Assembly (NCBI GenBank): GCA_009786775.1
Contig: WQRL01000003.1
Location: 1-13,649, forward strand
Direction: 5' to 3'
Origin: Oscillospiraceae bacterium
GTDB taxonomy: Bacteria > Bacillota > Clostridia > Oscillospirales > Oscillospiraceae
Length of the DNA stretch: 13,649 nt
This document shows, one piece after another, positions 1-7,689 of the stretch. Under the pieces are notes generated by a model. It saw only the letters and a program-made list of their open reading frames with translations. It made no database searches and had not been told where the DNA came from. The position numbers and the translations under genes were made by a program. Every line of letters starts with the position of its first letter. Positions within the stretch are counted from its first letter, which is position 1.

Positions 1-2046
1 CCCAGCCGTTTCCCCAACCTGCTCTGCAATGGTTCCAGCGGTATTGCCGTAGGCATGACGACCAACATCCCGCCGCATAACTTAACAGAGGTTATAAACG
101 CCACAATCTGCGTCATGGATAACCCCGAGGCGGATTTGGATGATTTAATGGAGCATATTACAGGGCCTGATTTCCCAACCCGCGGCATCATAATGGGCAG
201 AGCCGGAATCAGAGCCGCCTATGCCACAGGGCGCGGTAGAATCCGCATCCGCGCGCGTGTGGATACAGAAGAATTTGGAAACGGAAGGACGAGGCTCATA
301 GTCCACGAACTGCCCTACCAAGTAAACAAGTCCCGCCTGCTGGAGTCGATTGCCGACAACGTAAAAAACAAGCGTGTCGAGGGTATTTCAGCCATGCGCG
401 ACGAGTCTGACAGGGATGGCATGCGCATTGTAATTGAGCTAAAGCGCGATGCCAATGCCCAAGTTGTGCTCAACCGCCTGTACACCCAAACTCAGCTTCA
501 GACTACTTTTGCTATTGTGCTGCTGGCCCTTGTGGACGATCAGAGCCAGCCCCGTGTGCTGTCACTGCGGCAGATGCTTGATGAATATATTACATTCCAG
601 CGGGAAATTTTGCGCCGCAGGACTGAATACGACCTCAAAAAAGCCCGTGAGCGCGCCCATATCCTAGAGGGCTTGCGCATTGCATGCAACAATATTGACG
701 AGGTTATCCGCATAATACGTTCCAGCTACAATGACGCTAGAGAGCGGCTGATGGAGCGCTTTGAGCTCTCTGAAATTCAGGCTCAAGCCATTTTGGAAAT
801 GCGCCTGAGAAGCCTGCAAGGCCTTGAAATTGAGAAGATTGAAAGCGAATATGCGGAGCTGCAAAAAAAGATTGAGCACCTTCTAAAGCTGCTCTCCGAC
901 AGGGAGCTGATGGACTCTGTTTTGAAGGAAGAGCTCATTGAAATCCGCGATAAATACGGGGATGAGCGCCGCACTGAGATTGCGATTGTCGAGGATGAGA
1001 TTGATATTGAGGATCTCATTGACGAGGAAGAGTGTGTATACACCCTCACTCATGCAGGCTACATAAAGCGCCAGCCCGCAAGCACCTACAGATCTCAAAA
1101 GCGCGGCGGCAGAGGCATTACTGCGATGACCACCAAGGAAGAGGACTATGTGGAAACTCTATTTACGGCCTCAACCCATGACTATATCCTGTTCTTTACA
1201 AGCCTTGGCAGGGTTTATAGAAAGAAGGGTTATTTAATCCCCGAAGCAGGCCGGCAGGCGCGTGGCACTAACATAGTCAATATTCTGCCGATGGAGCAGG
1301 GCGAGAAAGTTTCCGCAATGATCCGCATACGCGAATTTGACGAAGATGCCTATCTAGTCATGGTCACACGCGCAGGAACAGTGAAGCGCATGAGAACTTC
1401 GGAGCTGCGCAACATAAAGAATGTGGGCATAAGAGCCATTACTTTGAGTGAAAATGATGAGCTTATCTCCGTGCGCGACACAGACGGCAGGCAGAAGATT
1501 CTCATTGCCACCCATAACGGCATGGCGATATTCTTTAACGAAACCGATGTGCGCCCGATGGGAAGGGTCGCAGCAGGTGTGCGCGGAATCCGCTTGCGCA
1601 AGGACGACTTCTGTGTGGGTGCAGCCCGTGCCAGAGAAGGAGGCGCACTGCTTACTGTAACGCAGAACGGTTACGGCAAGAGAACTGAGATTAACGAGTA
1701 CCTGCGCGGCGAGGATGGAGTCCAGAGCCGCGGCGGCTACGGCAAGAAGAACTACCAGATCACTGACAAAACAGGCAAGGTTGTGGATGTCAAGGTGGTC
1801 GATGAAAACGACGATGTTCTGATTATCTCCGACGATGGCACGATAATCCGCATGGCTGCCTCAGACATAAGCCTTCTCAGCCGCTCCACCCAAGGCGTGC
1901 GCCTGATGCGCACCCAGAGTGAGGCCAACGTAATATCCATCGCCCGCACCGAAAAGGAAGAAGAGGAAATGGAATATGACGAGGATGAAAATGAAGGCGA
2001 AGGCGAAGGATTCGGCGAAGATGGCGAGGCTGAAGCTACGGAATAA
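1..2046 (+). CDS. gyrA: DNA gyrase subunit A, 5'-truncated by the window edge
   Basis: GyrA is the DNA-cleaving and DNA-wrapping subunit of type II topoisomerase gyrase, which introduces negative supercoils with GyrB. The frame is open from base 1 and the first residues ([20 protein letters not shown]) match the conserved GyrA segment that normally lies about 170 residues into the protein. The real start and the catalytic tyrosine are therefore upstream; the ATG at 55 is internal. The coiled-coil region with [15 protein letters not shown] and the [17 protein letters not shown] stretch follow. The C-terminal beta-pinwheel carries the GyrA box QKRGGRG (bases 1096-1116), which separates GyrA from ParC. 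The last 30 or so residues are very acidic (runs of E, D and G), like the acidic tails that modulate wrapping in other GyrA proteins. The stop is three bases before rnhA, suggesting cotranscription. Identification is secure. Confidence 0.97.
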   Translation, partial: PSRFPNLLCNGSSGIAVGMTTNIPPHNLTEVINATICVMDNPEADLDDLMEHITGPDFPTRGIIMGRAGIRAAYATGRGRIRIRARVDTEEFGNGRTRLIVHELPYQVNKSRLLESIADNVKNKRVEGISAMRDESDRDGMRIVIELKRDANAQVVLNRLYTQTQLQTTFAIVLLALVDDQSQPRVLSLRQMLDEYITFQREILRRRTEYDLKKARERAHILEGLRIACNNIDEVIRIIRSSYNDARERLMERFELSEIQAQAILEMRLRSLQGLEIEKIESEYAELQKKIEHLLKLLSDRELMDSVLKEELIEIRDKYGDERRTEIAIVEDEIDIEDLIDEEECVYTLTHAGYIKRQPASTYRSQKRGGRGITAMTTKEEDYVETLFTASTHDYILFFTSLGRVYRKKGYLIPEAGRQARGTNIVNILPMEQGEKVSAMIRIREFDEDAYLVMVTRAGTVKRMRTSELRNIKNVGIRAITLSENDELISVRDTDGRQKILIATHNGMAIFFNETDVRPMGRVAAGVRGIRLRKDDFCVGAARAREGGALLTVTQNGYGKRTEINEYLRGEDGVQSRGGYGKKNYQITDKTGKVVDVKVVDENDDVLIISDDGTIIRMAASDISLLSRSTQGVRLMRTQSEANVISIARTEKEEEEMEYDEDENEGEGEGFGEDGEAEATE

Positions 2047-2049
2047 AAC

Positions 2050-2496
2050 ATGAAAAAAGTAACAATCTATACCGACGGCGCCTGTTCCGGCAACCCCGGA
2101 CCGGGCGGCTGGGGGGCGGTACTGATGTACGGCGGCGCAAAAAAAGAGCTCACAGGCGGCGAAGTCAGCACGACAAATAACCGCATGGAGCTAATCTCAG
2201 TAATCACAGCCCTTGAAGCCCTCAAAGAACCGTGTGAAGTGGAGCTTTTCACCGATTCCCAATATGTATCTAACGCCATAAACCAAGGCTGGCTCACCTC
2301 CTGGCAAAAAAGGGGCTGGAAGCGCAAGGGCGGCGAGGTCAAAAACCCCGACCTGTGGATTAAGCTCGTCCCGCTGCTGGATAAACACAAAGTAAACTTC
2401 AACTGGGTCAAAGGCCACTCCGACAACGAATACAACAATCGCTGCGACGAACTCGCCGTGGCGGAAGTGAAAAAGATAAAAGAGGATAGGCTTTAG
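2050..2496 (+). CDS. rnhA: Ribonuclease HI
   Basis: This 148-residue protein is a bacterial type I RNase H, which cuts the RNA strand of RNA-DNA hybrids in the cytoplasm (R-loops, primers). The length is close to the family norm of about 155. The four catalytic acidic residues are visible: D9 in [12 protein letters not shown]47 in NNRMEL, D69 in FTDSQYV and D133 in RCDELA, with the conserved histidine H123 in VKGHSDN. The tryptophan- and lysine-rich basic handle ([11 protein letters not shown], about residues 85-95) that grips the hybrid is present. The ATG is only three bases after the gyrA stop. The Shine-Dalgarno sequence would lie inside the acidic gyrA tail codons and is not strong, so translational coupling to gyrA is plausible. 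No terminator is evident after the stop. Confidence 0.96.
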   Translation: MKKVTIYTDGACSGNPGPGGWGAVLMYGGAKKELTGGEVSTTNNRMELISVITALEALKEPCEVELFTDSQYVSNAINQGWLTSWQKRGWKRKGGEVKNPDLWIKLVPLLDKHKVNFNWVKGHSDNEYNNRCDELAVAEVKKIKEDRL

Positions 2497-2544
2497 AGCG
2501 GTGCCGTCCTCCTATAACTTATAAAAGCTGGAGGAAGATACCAA

Positions 2545-5043
2545 ATGAAGAAAATTATCTTTACGGTGGCTGTCATATTTTTCGTTGCTGTTTTTTCAAT
2601 TCCGGTCTATGCAGGCAGTGGCGTAAATGTGACAATTGATGGAGTTCCGGTAATCTTTGAGGGTCAAAACCCCATTCTGGTTGAGGGCAGAACCCTTATT
2701 CCTGTGCGCGGAGTGTTCGAAAAGCTGGGATTTGATGTGCAATGGGACAGCAGCACAGGTATGGTGACATTAGAAAGTGATAGGCATTTCATAGCGCTGA
2801 CAATCGACAGCGCTATTTTCACGTCCAATGGAGGGAGCTATGCTCTTGATGTTCCGATGCAACTAGTGGGAGGCTCTGCTATGATACCACTTCGTGCGGC
2901 TTTGGAAAATGTCTTGTTTGATTTAAGCTGGGACGCAGCTACAAGGACGGTTGTAATTTCAACACAGAGACCCAACCGCCCTACCGATTTAGTTAAAATC
3001 ATTGGAGAGGAAAGAGCGGCACTCCTTACACCCGTGGATATAAATGTGCATTCAGAGCGAGATGAAACATTAGAGCATGGTATCAGCATTGAATTCATGG
3101 CTGTAGCTTTCCATGATAATTTGGTAGATGTCTATTTGACACTTAGGGATTTGTATGACTGTCGGTTAGATGGAGATTTTCACATATCATTTACTATTGA
3201 CAGAGATTTGCACGCGGGACGGGTATTTCATGGAAGAAGGCTCAATATCCCAGGCTTTTTTGTGCAGCCCTCGTCAACCTTGGAATATGAGCTCATTTAC
3301 CGTGATGAGATAACAGGTAATCTTACATTTTTTATTCGGCAAAAACTTTCTGTGCCATTTTATTATTCCGGCAGCATTCCTGTTACAGTTAACAGTATTT
3401 TTCACAATCCCAGAGAGTTTTTTGATGTGGAGATACCGATAGACCTTCGTTATGTTGAGCGCGGTCACCCCGTAATCCCGCACCCCCATTTGCGCGAGAG
3501 TGGCTCGGCATTTACTCCAAGTGGGCATCCTATTCCGAGTGCCTCTTTGCGGGATGACAACATTTTGCTCACCCCGGGCAGCTCCGGACTTGATATCGGG
3601 ATAGAAGGTTTGGAAGTAGCTATTTCGAGCATAGGAGTGGTGGGAAACAATTTGAGAGTGCAAATTTATAACCTCCCACCGGAACACCGTCCGGCGGGAG
3701 GATGGGACACGTTTGGAGATTACGCAGGCTTCTCCGAAATCGTTTTATATGACTACGGTGGAAGGCGGATAGATGGGCGGCAATTTTGGTTTGTACATGG
3801 TGATGAGAGAATACAGCACGTTGAGTTTGTATTTCCGATAGACGTGGATTCTCTGGAAAGTTACCGCCTAATCGGCAATTTCAAATTGGTCGAACGCATT
3901 CCGATATACCTTACTCAAAGGGTGAGCAGCCCAGATTCCACCCCGCGCAAAGTAGTGGATGACTTAAGTATAAAAATGTCAGAAAATGTCATAGTCCGGG
4001 AAATAAGATTAAACTCGTACTCCTTGTTTTTGGCGGTAAATGATTTTACACCTTTGCCACCTGTTGGGCAGAGATATTCGAAGGTTGACCCGGGTCTTAT
4101 TGCAATAAATGCGCAAGGCATTATAAATGTTAAAAGCTGGGATCAGAGCCAAATAAGAGATGGCATCCGGGGTGTGTCATTTTCATTTGATACAGAAAAC
4201 GGCTTTTTGAACTTAGATACTGTGACGGGCATAGAAATTGCCGGGGAGTTAATAGATATTGCTGCGGGTGCGAAGCACCCGTTAAACGAGATATCGGTGC
4301 TGCTTAACGACAGGCCAATAACCTTTGAAGGACAACAGCCGGAAGTGTCGGGTGGGCTGGTTAGGGTACCGCTTTATACCGTGTTTGAGGCGATGGGCTT
4401 TGAGGTAGCAAAAGTATACTATTTACCATACCAAAGCGGTGAGCCTGTGGAGGTTATAAATATTTGCGACGGCGAAACAACCATTGTACTTATGGAAGGC
4501 CACCGCAGCACAATAACTGTAAACAACCGTAGGATTCTTAGCGTTGCACATATCTATCCCCGCAATGAAACATTGATGATGCCGATATCAATTATTTCGC
4601 GGACCGGGGTTGCGCAGGCACACTGGGATGATGCTACACGCACAGTTTCAATTGTAACGGTACAAGAGGCTCCAAATGATAGCTACTTGGAGTTTTCATC
4701 CAGAAGGTTATGGGACAGGCATCACAATTTTGGAGAGAATCATATCGAAGTTATAACATCTGAAATTGAATTTTCAAAACTTAACCTTTTTGGTATCTCG
4801 TATCCGCAAGAGTTTTTTGAAGATAATACACTTGTAGCAGTTTTCACCTCGCGCATTGGGGGTTCAGCTTTTTTGCAGAGTATTGACGAGCGAGGCAGTA
4901 TAACATTTGAAGCGCCGTCTTGCAATGACCCGGGAAGGCAATCTATCTTTCTGATTGAGCTGTGCAGCGAGGTTGCGCCAAGCCGATTTGTTGTGGAAGT
5001 TGTAAATACCTGCCCCTGCTGGAGATGTGAGTGGATGCGCTAA
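2545..5043 (+). CDS. Secreted protein with two copper amine oxidase N-terminal-like (stalk) domains
   Basis: This 832-residue exported protein has a signal peptide (MKKIIFTVAVIFFVAVFSIP, likely cut after VYA at residue 23). A copper-amine-oxidase N-terminal-like domain (Pfam Cu_amine_oxidN1 type) spans about 27-140. It shows the duplicated signature GRTLIPVRGVFEKLGFDVQWD (48-68) and AMIPLRAALENVLFDLSWD followed by ATRTVVI. A second, more divergent copy spans about 583-708 (VRVPLYTVFEAMGFEV, then AHWDDATRTVSIV). The roughly 440 residues between them are beta-rich by composition and I do not recognise them. No amine oxidase catalytic domain is present. These domains are common non-catalytic cell-surface modules in Clostridia, so a wall-associated role is inferred. 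The C terminus is CPCWRCEWMR (C823, C825, C828). GGAGG at 2530-2534 lies 10 bases before the ATG. Many codons are AT-richer than in gyrA, consistent with an accessory gene. The substrate is unknown. Confidence 0.85.
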   Translation: MKKIIFTVAVIFFVAVFSIPVYAGSGVNVTIDGVPVIFEGQNPILVEGRTLIPVRGVFEKLGFDVQWDSSTGMVTLESDRHFIALTIDSAIFTSNGGSYALDVPMQLVGGSAMIPLRAALENVLFDLSWDAATRTVVISTQRPNRPTDLVKIIGEERAALLTPVDINVHSERDETLEHGISIEFMAVAFHDNLVDVYLTLRDLYDCRLDGDFHISFTIDRDLHAGRVFHGRRLNIPGFFVQPSSTLEYELIYRDEITGNLTFFIRQKLSVPFYYSGSIPVTVNSIFHNPREFFDVEIPIDLRYVERGHPVIPHPHLRESGSAFTPSGHPIPSASLRDDNILLTPGSSGLDIGIEGLEVAISSIGVVGNNLRVQIYNLPPEHRPAGGWDTFGDYAGFSEIVLYDYGGRRIDGRQFWFVHGDERIQHVEFVFPIDVDSLESYRLIGNFKLVERIPIYLTQRVSSPDSTPRKVVDDLSIKMSENVIVREIRLNSYSLFLAVNDFTPLPPVGQRYSKVDPGLIAINAQGIINVKSWDQSQIRDGIRGVSFSFDTENGFLNLDTVTGIEIAGELIDIAAGAKHPLNEISVLLNDRPITFEGQQPEVSGGLVRVPLYTVFEAMGFEVAKVYYLPYQSGEPVEVINICDGETTIVLMEGHRSTITVNNRRILSVAHIYPRNETLMMPISIISRTGVAQAHWDDATRTVSIVTVQEAPNDSYLEFSSRRLWDRHHNFGENHIEVITSEIEFSKLNLFGISYPQEFFEDNTLVAVFTSRIGGSAFLQSIDERGSITFEAPSCNDPGRQSIFLIELCSEVAPSRFVVEVVNTCPCWRCEWMR

Positions 5044-5108
5044 ACTGACTTTTGGAGTTAAGGCTTGTCATCCATATAAACTGCCTGAGTGTGGAAAACT
5101 TGCATTAG

Positions 5109-5648
5109 CTACCACTTTTCATGTCGGATCATGCTTTCTAATGGGCGCCTGGGGGCAGATTTCCCCTCGCCGTCGGAATAGCCTATGGCTACAACGCCCA
5201 CAACGTACTTGTCATTTGGAATTTCCAGCACCGGCCTGATGCCGTCTTGCGTAAACCACGCTGTCCAACAACTGGACAGACCAAGGCTCTCAGCCTCCAA
5301 AAGAATATGCTCTATGGCTATGGCGGTATCCCGTATTATTTGTTTTAGCTCCGGCAAGTCACTGTTTTCATCTAAATATATTTCTGAATCATCTTTTATA
5401 CGGCACCGGATATCTGCTACGCATACAATGAGAGCAGGCGCGTTTTTCATCCAGGCTTGATTGTTGTTTACTTCCGCAATTTTTGATTTTATATCATCTG
5501 CTCTCACTATGATAAAATTCCATGGCTGTGTATTGCTTCCCGATGGTGCTAACCGGGCACTTTCAATAAGCTGTATTATTTGGTTATCCGAAACAGGCTT
5601 ACTGGTATATTTTCTAGTGCTTTTTCTTTTTTGTATTTCTTGTAGCAT
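5109..5648 (-). CDS. Nitroreductase family protein (FMN-dependent)
   Basis: This 179-residue protein is a small nitroreductase-fold flavoenzyme. The family forms homodimers, binds FMN and reduces nitro compounds, quinones or other acceptors with NAD(P)H; the physiological substrate cannot be told here. The N terminus RKSTRKYTSKPVSDNQ (about 8-23) carries the basic FMN-phosphate contact motif. APSGSNTQPWNFIIV (34-48) is the diagnostic second motif. The C-terminal VVGVVAIGYSDGEGKSAPRR (149-168) gives the conserved glycine-rich strand and the PRRP motif. The length fits the short, single-domain members. The start is firm: TAAGGAGG lies a few bases upstream of the ATG. It is downstream of bioY in the same orientation with a 53-base gap, and a separate promoter is likely in that gap and the end of bioY. 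It converges on the secreted stalk-domain gene with no obvious terminator between them. Confidence 0.92.
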   Translation of the reverse strand: MLQEIQKRKSTRKYTSKPVSDNQIIQLIESARLAPSGSNTQPWNFIIVRADDIKSKIAEVNNNQAWMKNAPALIVCVADIRCRIKDDSEIYLDENSDLPELKQIIRDTAIAIEHILLEAESLGLSSCWTAWFTQDGIRPVLEIPNDKYVVGVVAIGYSDGEGKSAPRRPLESMIRHEKW

Positions 5649-5700
5649 ATTTCCTCCTTAGTGCTCTATGCTGCTTACTGTGAGCATAACTCATGACTCT

Positions 5701-5728
5701 ATTATACCAGTAACTGCGCTTTGCGCAA
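5701..5728 (-). promoter_or_regulatory. Probable promoter of the nitroreductase gene
   Basis: Read on the minus strand, TGGTATAAT is an extended -10 (TGn plus a perfect TATAAT at 5701-5706). TTGCGC at 5723-5728 is a partial -35 with a 16-base spacer. The -10 overlaps the bioY stop codon, so the nitroreductase could be expressed independently of biotin control. Inference from motif match and position only. Confidence 0.5.
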
Positions 5729-6253
5729 GGCTAGTTTGAGGCTTTTGCTCAGGAGTGGCAGCACTGCGATTTTGACTATTCCGACCACTATAAAGGGTGC
5801 AACGGCTGCGGCGAAAGCGGCCTGCAAGGATGAGCCTGTGACTGCGCTAAAGAAGAACATTCCGCTGAGCCAGTTGACGACTGTGCCGGCGGACATCCCT
5901 AAATATGTCCAGATAATGCCCTCTTTGCGCTCCCCAAGCCCTGCAAGGAGTGCAAGTATGGGAAATGACAGGATGAATCCGCCTGTATGGCGCAGTATAA
6001 TGCCGATTCCTCCTGTAAAGCCTGCAAACACAGGTGCTCCCACCGCTCCCAGCAGCACATAGCCTGCTGCGGCAATAGTGCCGTTTTTAGGCCCGAGTAT
6101 AAGCCCTGCCAAGGCGACGCCCCAGACTTGGAGCGTGATTGGCACACCTCCCGGAAGGTCTATGCGGATTTGCGCGCAGGCGGCGATGATGGCTATAAAT
6201 ATCCCTATGTAGCAAAGCTGGCGTGTAGTGAGTTTAGATTTCTGTGATTGCAT
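5702..6253 (-). CDS. bioY: Biotin transporter BioY (S component of an ECF transporter)
   Basis: BioY is the membrane-embedded biotin-binding S component that works with the ECF module (EcfA, EcfA', EcfT) to import biotin; no ECF genes lie in this window. The 183-residue protein is hydrophobic throughout, consistent with six membrane segments. It carries the BioY signatures LPGGVPITLQVWGVALAGLI (33-52), LGPKNG (53-58), LLGAVGAPVFAGFTGGIGII (68-87) and TGGFILSF (90-97). The size matches the family. The start has a GAGGTG Shine-Dalgarno in the preceding 15 bases. A consensus promoter overlapped by a BirA-type inverted repeat precedes it, so repression when biotin is plentiful is expected. It is separated from the convergently co-oriented GNAT gene upstream by this control region. 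Identification is secure by motif and by regulation. Confidence 0.95.
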   Translation of the reverse strand: MQSQKSKLTTRQLCYIGIFIAIIAACAQIRIDLPGGVPITLQVWGVALAGLILGPKNGTIAAAGYVLLGAVGAPVFAGFTGGIGIILRHTGGFILSFPILALLAGLGERKEGIIWTYLGMSAGTVVNWLSGMFFFSAVTGSSLQAAFAAAVAPFIVVGIVKIAVLPLLSKSLKLALRKAQLLV

Positions 6254-6283
6254 AAGTGTGGCACCTCAATGTATTTTTATGCC

Positions 6284-6313
6284 ATTATACACGAGGCGCA
6301 AAGGGATTGTCAA
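6284..6313 (-). promoter_or_regulatory. bioY promoter
   Basis: Read on the minus strand, TTGACA (6308-6313) and TATAAT (6284-6289) are separated by 18 bases, a perfect sigma-A consensus pair. It lies about 30 bases before the bioY start codon. The -35 is inside the left half of the BirA-type inverted repeat. Confidence 0.85.
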
Positions 6314-6339
6314 CCATTAATGTGCGATAGGGTGACAAT
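6306..6339. promoter_or_regulatory. BirA-type biotin operator
   Basis: ATTGTCAACC (6306-6315) and GGGTGACAAT (6330-6339) form an inverted repeat matching at 9 of 10 positions across a 14-base spacer. This fits the known BirA operator form, TTGT-AACC half-sites separated by about 14-16 bases. It overlaps the -35 of the bioY promoter, so a biotinyl-AMP-loaded BirA dimer bound here would block RNA polymerase. This implies the genome encodes a BirA with an N-terminal helix-turn-helix, which lies outside this window. Confidence 0.8.
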
Positions 6340-6352
6340 TAGCTGTTGCAAA

Positions 6353-6844
6353 TCATCCGCCGGTATGAAACGTGTATCCGGCCCAGTCTGGTGCTGAGTG
6401 AAAAGTATGATTTCCGTTGGTATACCCGCTTACTACTTTGTTCCAAAAAGAAAGTGCGGGTTTATTACTATGAAGAATCCGAAGCTCCCACTCGCCTTCA
6501 AACAAGTTAAACATAGATGTCGCCGCAAGTTTACCGACATTTAATCCCCTGTATTTCCGCATAACAAAAAATTCGTCAATAACATGAGCGTTTTGGGTAT
6601 GCTTACAATCCTTACTGACCAATATAAAACCTGCATGCTTACCATCAACTTTTATAAAAAAAGGATGCTTTGTTTCATCTGACCAATACTTGGCCAAATT
6701 CTGCATATATGGAAAGGTGTAGAATCCGCTTTGACTTACATCGTCTTTTGTAAATTCTGAAAAGTCGTACTCATAAAACTGCGCCAACTGACTCAGCACA
6801 GTTATTTCCGCTTCCTCTGCCAAGATAATTTGAGTATTCACCAT
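6353..6844 (-). CDS. GNAT family N-acetyltransferase
   Basis: This 163-residue protein has the GNAT fold signature. The acetyl-CoA pyrophosphate-binding motif A is VIDEFFVMRKYRGLNVGKLA (88-107), whose RGLNVG fits the R-G-x-G-x-G/A pattern. A later ALSFWNKVVSGY (130-141) resembles motif B. The N-terminal region with YEYDFSEF (24-31) resembles the predicted acetyltransferase group that acts on unknown small molecules or proteins. The substrate cannot be deduced. AGGAG lies only three bases before the ATG and six bases before the next codon, GTG, so translation might begin at that GTG (6841), shortening the protein by one residue. The 88-residue gene upstream ends 27 bases before it, so the two probably form an operon. 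No terminator is evident before the bioY control region. Confidence 0.85.
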   Translation of the reverse strand: MVNTQIILAEEAEITVLSQLAQFYEYDFSEFTKDDVSQSGFYTFPYMQNLAKYWSDETKHPFFIKVDGKHAGFILVSKDCKHTQNAHVIDEFFVMRKYRGLNVGKLAATSMFNLFEGEWELRILHSNKPALSFWNKVVSGYTNGNHTFHSAPDWAGYTFHTGG

Positions 6845-6871
6845 GCGCTCCTATCCCTGAGCCATTTTAGC

Positions 6872-7138
6872 TTACCTCTGCCCTATCAAATATTCCAGCC
6901 GGCGCAGCTCGGCGCGTAGGATATTGATGCCCTTGTGTACTACCTTTCCGCAGCAATTGTTGTCGTGCAGATAATCATATAACGCCCCCTCGTCCTTGCT
7001 TATGAAATGCACCATGAACTTTTCATCACTGCCCTCTTTTGACTGCTGATCTATTATGAAGTAGTGATCAGGATATGCAATAGCGGCCTCATCGTTTGTC
7101 ATTTCAGTGTTTTTAACCGACTCAATTTTTGTTACCAT
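6872..7138 (-). CDS. Small hypothetical protein (88 aa)
   Basis: I do not recognise this protein. It is a soluble-looking, mildly acidic 88-residue chain with no signal peptide or membrane segment. Visible features are an aromatic-rich central stretch (AYPDHYFIIDQQ, about 20-31), a Cys-Cys pair in HDNNCCGKVVHKG (58-70) and a probably helical C terminus rich in Leu, Arg and Glu (LRAELRRLEYLIGQR). The start is supported by AGGGAG eight bases before the ATG. It is 27 bases upstream of the GNAT gene on the same strand, suggesting co-expression. It is likely a real gene because of the ribosome binding site, natural amino acid composition and tight spacing. Confidence 0.7.
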   Translation of the reverse strand: MVTKIESVKNTEMTNDEAAIAYPDHYFIIDQQSKEGSDEKFMVHFISKDEGALYDYLHDNNCCGKVVHKGINILRAELRRLEYLIGQR

Positions 7139-7158
7139 AGAAGTTCTCCCTTGATTTG

Positions 7159-7187
7159 AATATGATTATATAACTGTATCACGTCAA
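7159..7187 (-). promoter_or_regulatory. Possible promoter of the 88-aa / GNAT operon
   Basis: On the minus strand TTGACG (7182-7187) is followed 17 bases later by CATATT (7159-7164, four of six -10 matches). A perfect TATAAT also lies at 7165-7170 but has no -35 at proper spacing. The position, just before the Shine-Dalgarno of the 88-residue gene, is right; the motif match is moderate. Confidence 0.4.
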
Positions 7188-7232
7188 AAAGCGCAATGCA
7201 AGCTTGAATTATTGCTGCATTCCCCAGGCCCG

Positions 7233-7430
7233 TCGGACATGGGCAGGTGCTCTGTGGGGAAAGCGGCGTGGCCAAAACTCTAGAACACAAAAGGCCAATC
7301 GGACGTGGGCAGGTGCTCTGTGAGGAAAGCGACGTAGCCAAAAACCTGGAACACAAAAGACCAGTCGGACGCGGGTGCTGCTCTGGGGGAAAGCGGGGTG
7401 GACGCAGTCCTGGAACACAAATTTTGCCAA
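7233..7430. repeat. Three tandem 66-bp repeats
   Basis: The unit begins TCGGAC and recurs at 7233, 7299 and 7365, an exact 66-base period. Shared landmarks in each copy are TCGGAC, a GGTGCTCTG or GGTGCTGCTCTG block, GGGGAAAGCG or GAGGAAAGCG, and GAACACAAA near the end. Copies 1 and 2 are most alike; copy 3 has a rearranged GCGGGTGCTGCTCTG block and diverges after AACACAAA. Because 66 is a multiple of three, open frames run through the repeats on both strands (for example 7132-7488 and 7209-7475 on the minus strand). These look like by-products: they are Cys/Pro/Arg-rich, mutually overlapping and lack good ribosome binding sites. The block lies between divergent transcription units and is probably a noncoding repetitive element. 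Confidence 0.85.
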
Positions 7431-7509
7431 GGATTCCAAGTTTTTGCAAAGATGGACGTGACTGACGAAGGCCACCCCGCTTTTCCACAGAGCAGCACCC
7501 GCGTCCGAC
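7364..7509. repeat. Long inverted repeat (38-bp arms) formed by repeat copy 3 and an inverted copy
   Basis: Arm 7364-7401 (starting GTCGGACGCGGGTGCTGCTC) pairs with arm 7472-7509. There are 36 Watson-Crick pairs, one G-U wobble and one mismatch over 38 positions, with a 70-base loop. The right arm is an inverted partial copy of the adjacent 66-bp unit. No poly-T tract follows either arm, so it is not a standard intrinsic terminator. Possible explanations are a miniature mobile element or a bidirectional structured RNA or attenuator between the divergent operons. Confidence 0.85.
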
Positions 7510-7641
7510 GGATGGTTTAGATTAGATATGTTTTAGACATATATCAACGTCCGCACAAAAATCCCCCCTCAAACCCGCTACAAGACCCCCTTTAGAAATC
7601 CACCATATTTGTAAATATTCATGCTCTCTTAGCGAGTTTGC
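7510..7641. other. Intergenic stretch without recognised features
   Basis: Between the inverted repeat and the riboswitch promoter the sequence is AT-rich with short C-runs. I see no open frame with a ribosome binding site, no hairpin of note and no RNA gene. Confidence 0.5.
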
Positions 7642-7671
7642 TTGACAAGCACATTTTTTATGTGCTATTCT
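7642..7671 (+). promoter_or_regulatory. Promoter of the cobalamin riboswitch leader
   Basis: TTGACA (7642-7647) and TATTCT (7666-7671) are spaced by 18 bases. Transcription would start near 7678, just before the riboswitch P1 stem. The spacer contains a short inverted repeat, GCACAT/ATGTGC (7649-7665). Confidence 0.75.
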
Positions 7672-7689
7672 AGCGGCAGTTAAATGCTC

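Noticed and set aside
4264..4282. Hairpin CGGGTGC-GAA-GCACCCG
   Set aside because: It is a 7-bp stem inside the coding sequence of the secreted stalk-domain protein without a T tract, so it is not a terminator; chance or a local mRNA structure is enough.
5044..5108. Terminator between the convergent stalk-domain and nitroreductase genes
   Set aside because: Expected by position, but I could not find a stem with a T tract on either strand.
7132..7488. Minus-strand open frames through the 66-bp repeats (7132-7488, 7209-7475, 7280-7498)
   Set aside because: They overlap each other in different frames, arise because the repeat length is a multiple of three, have odd Cys/Pro/Arg-rich composition and lack convincing ribosome binding sites.
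7233..7509. CRISPR array
   Set aside because: The units are contiguous 66-bp tandem copies with no alternation of short identical repeats and unique spacers, and no cas genes are present.
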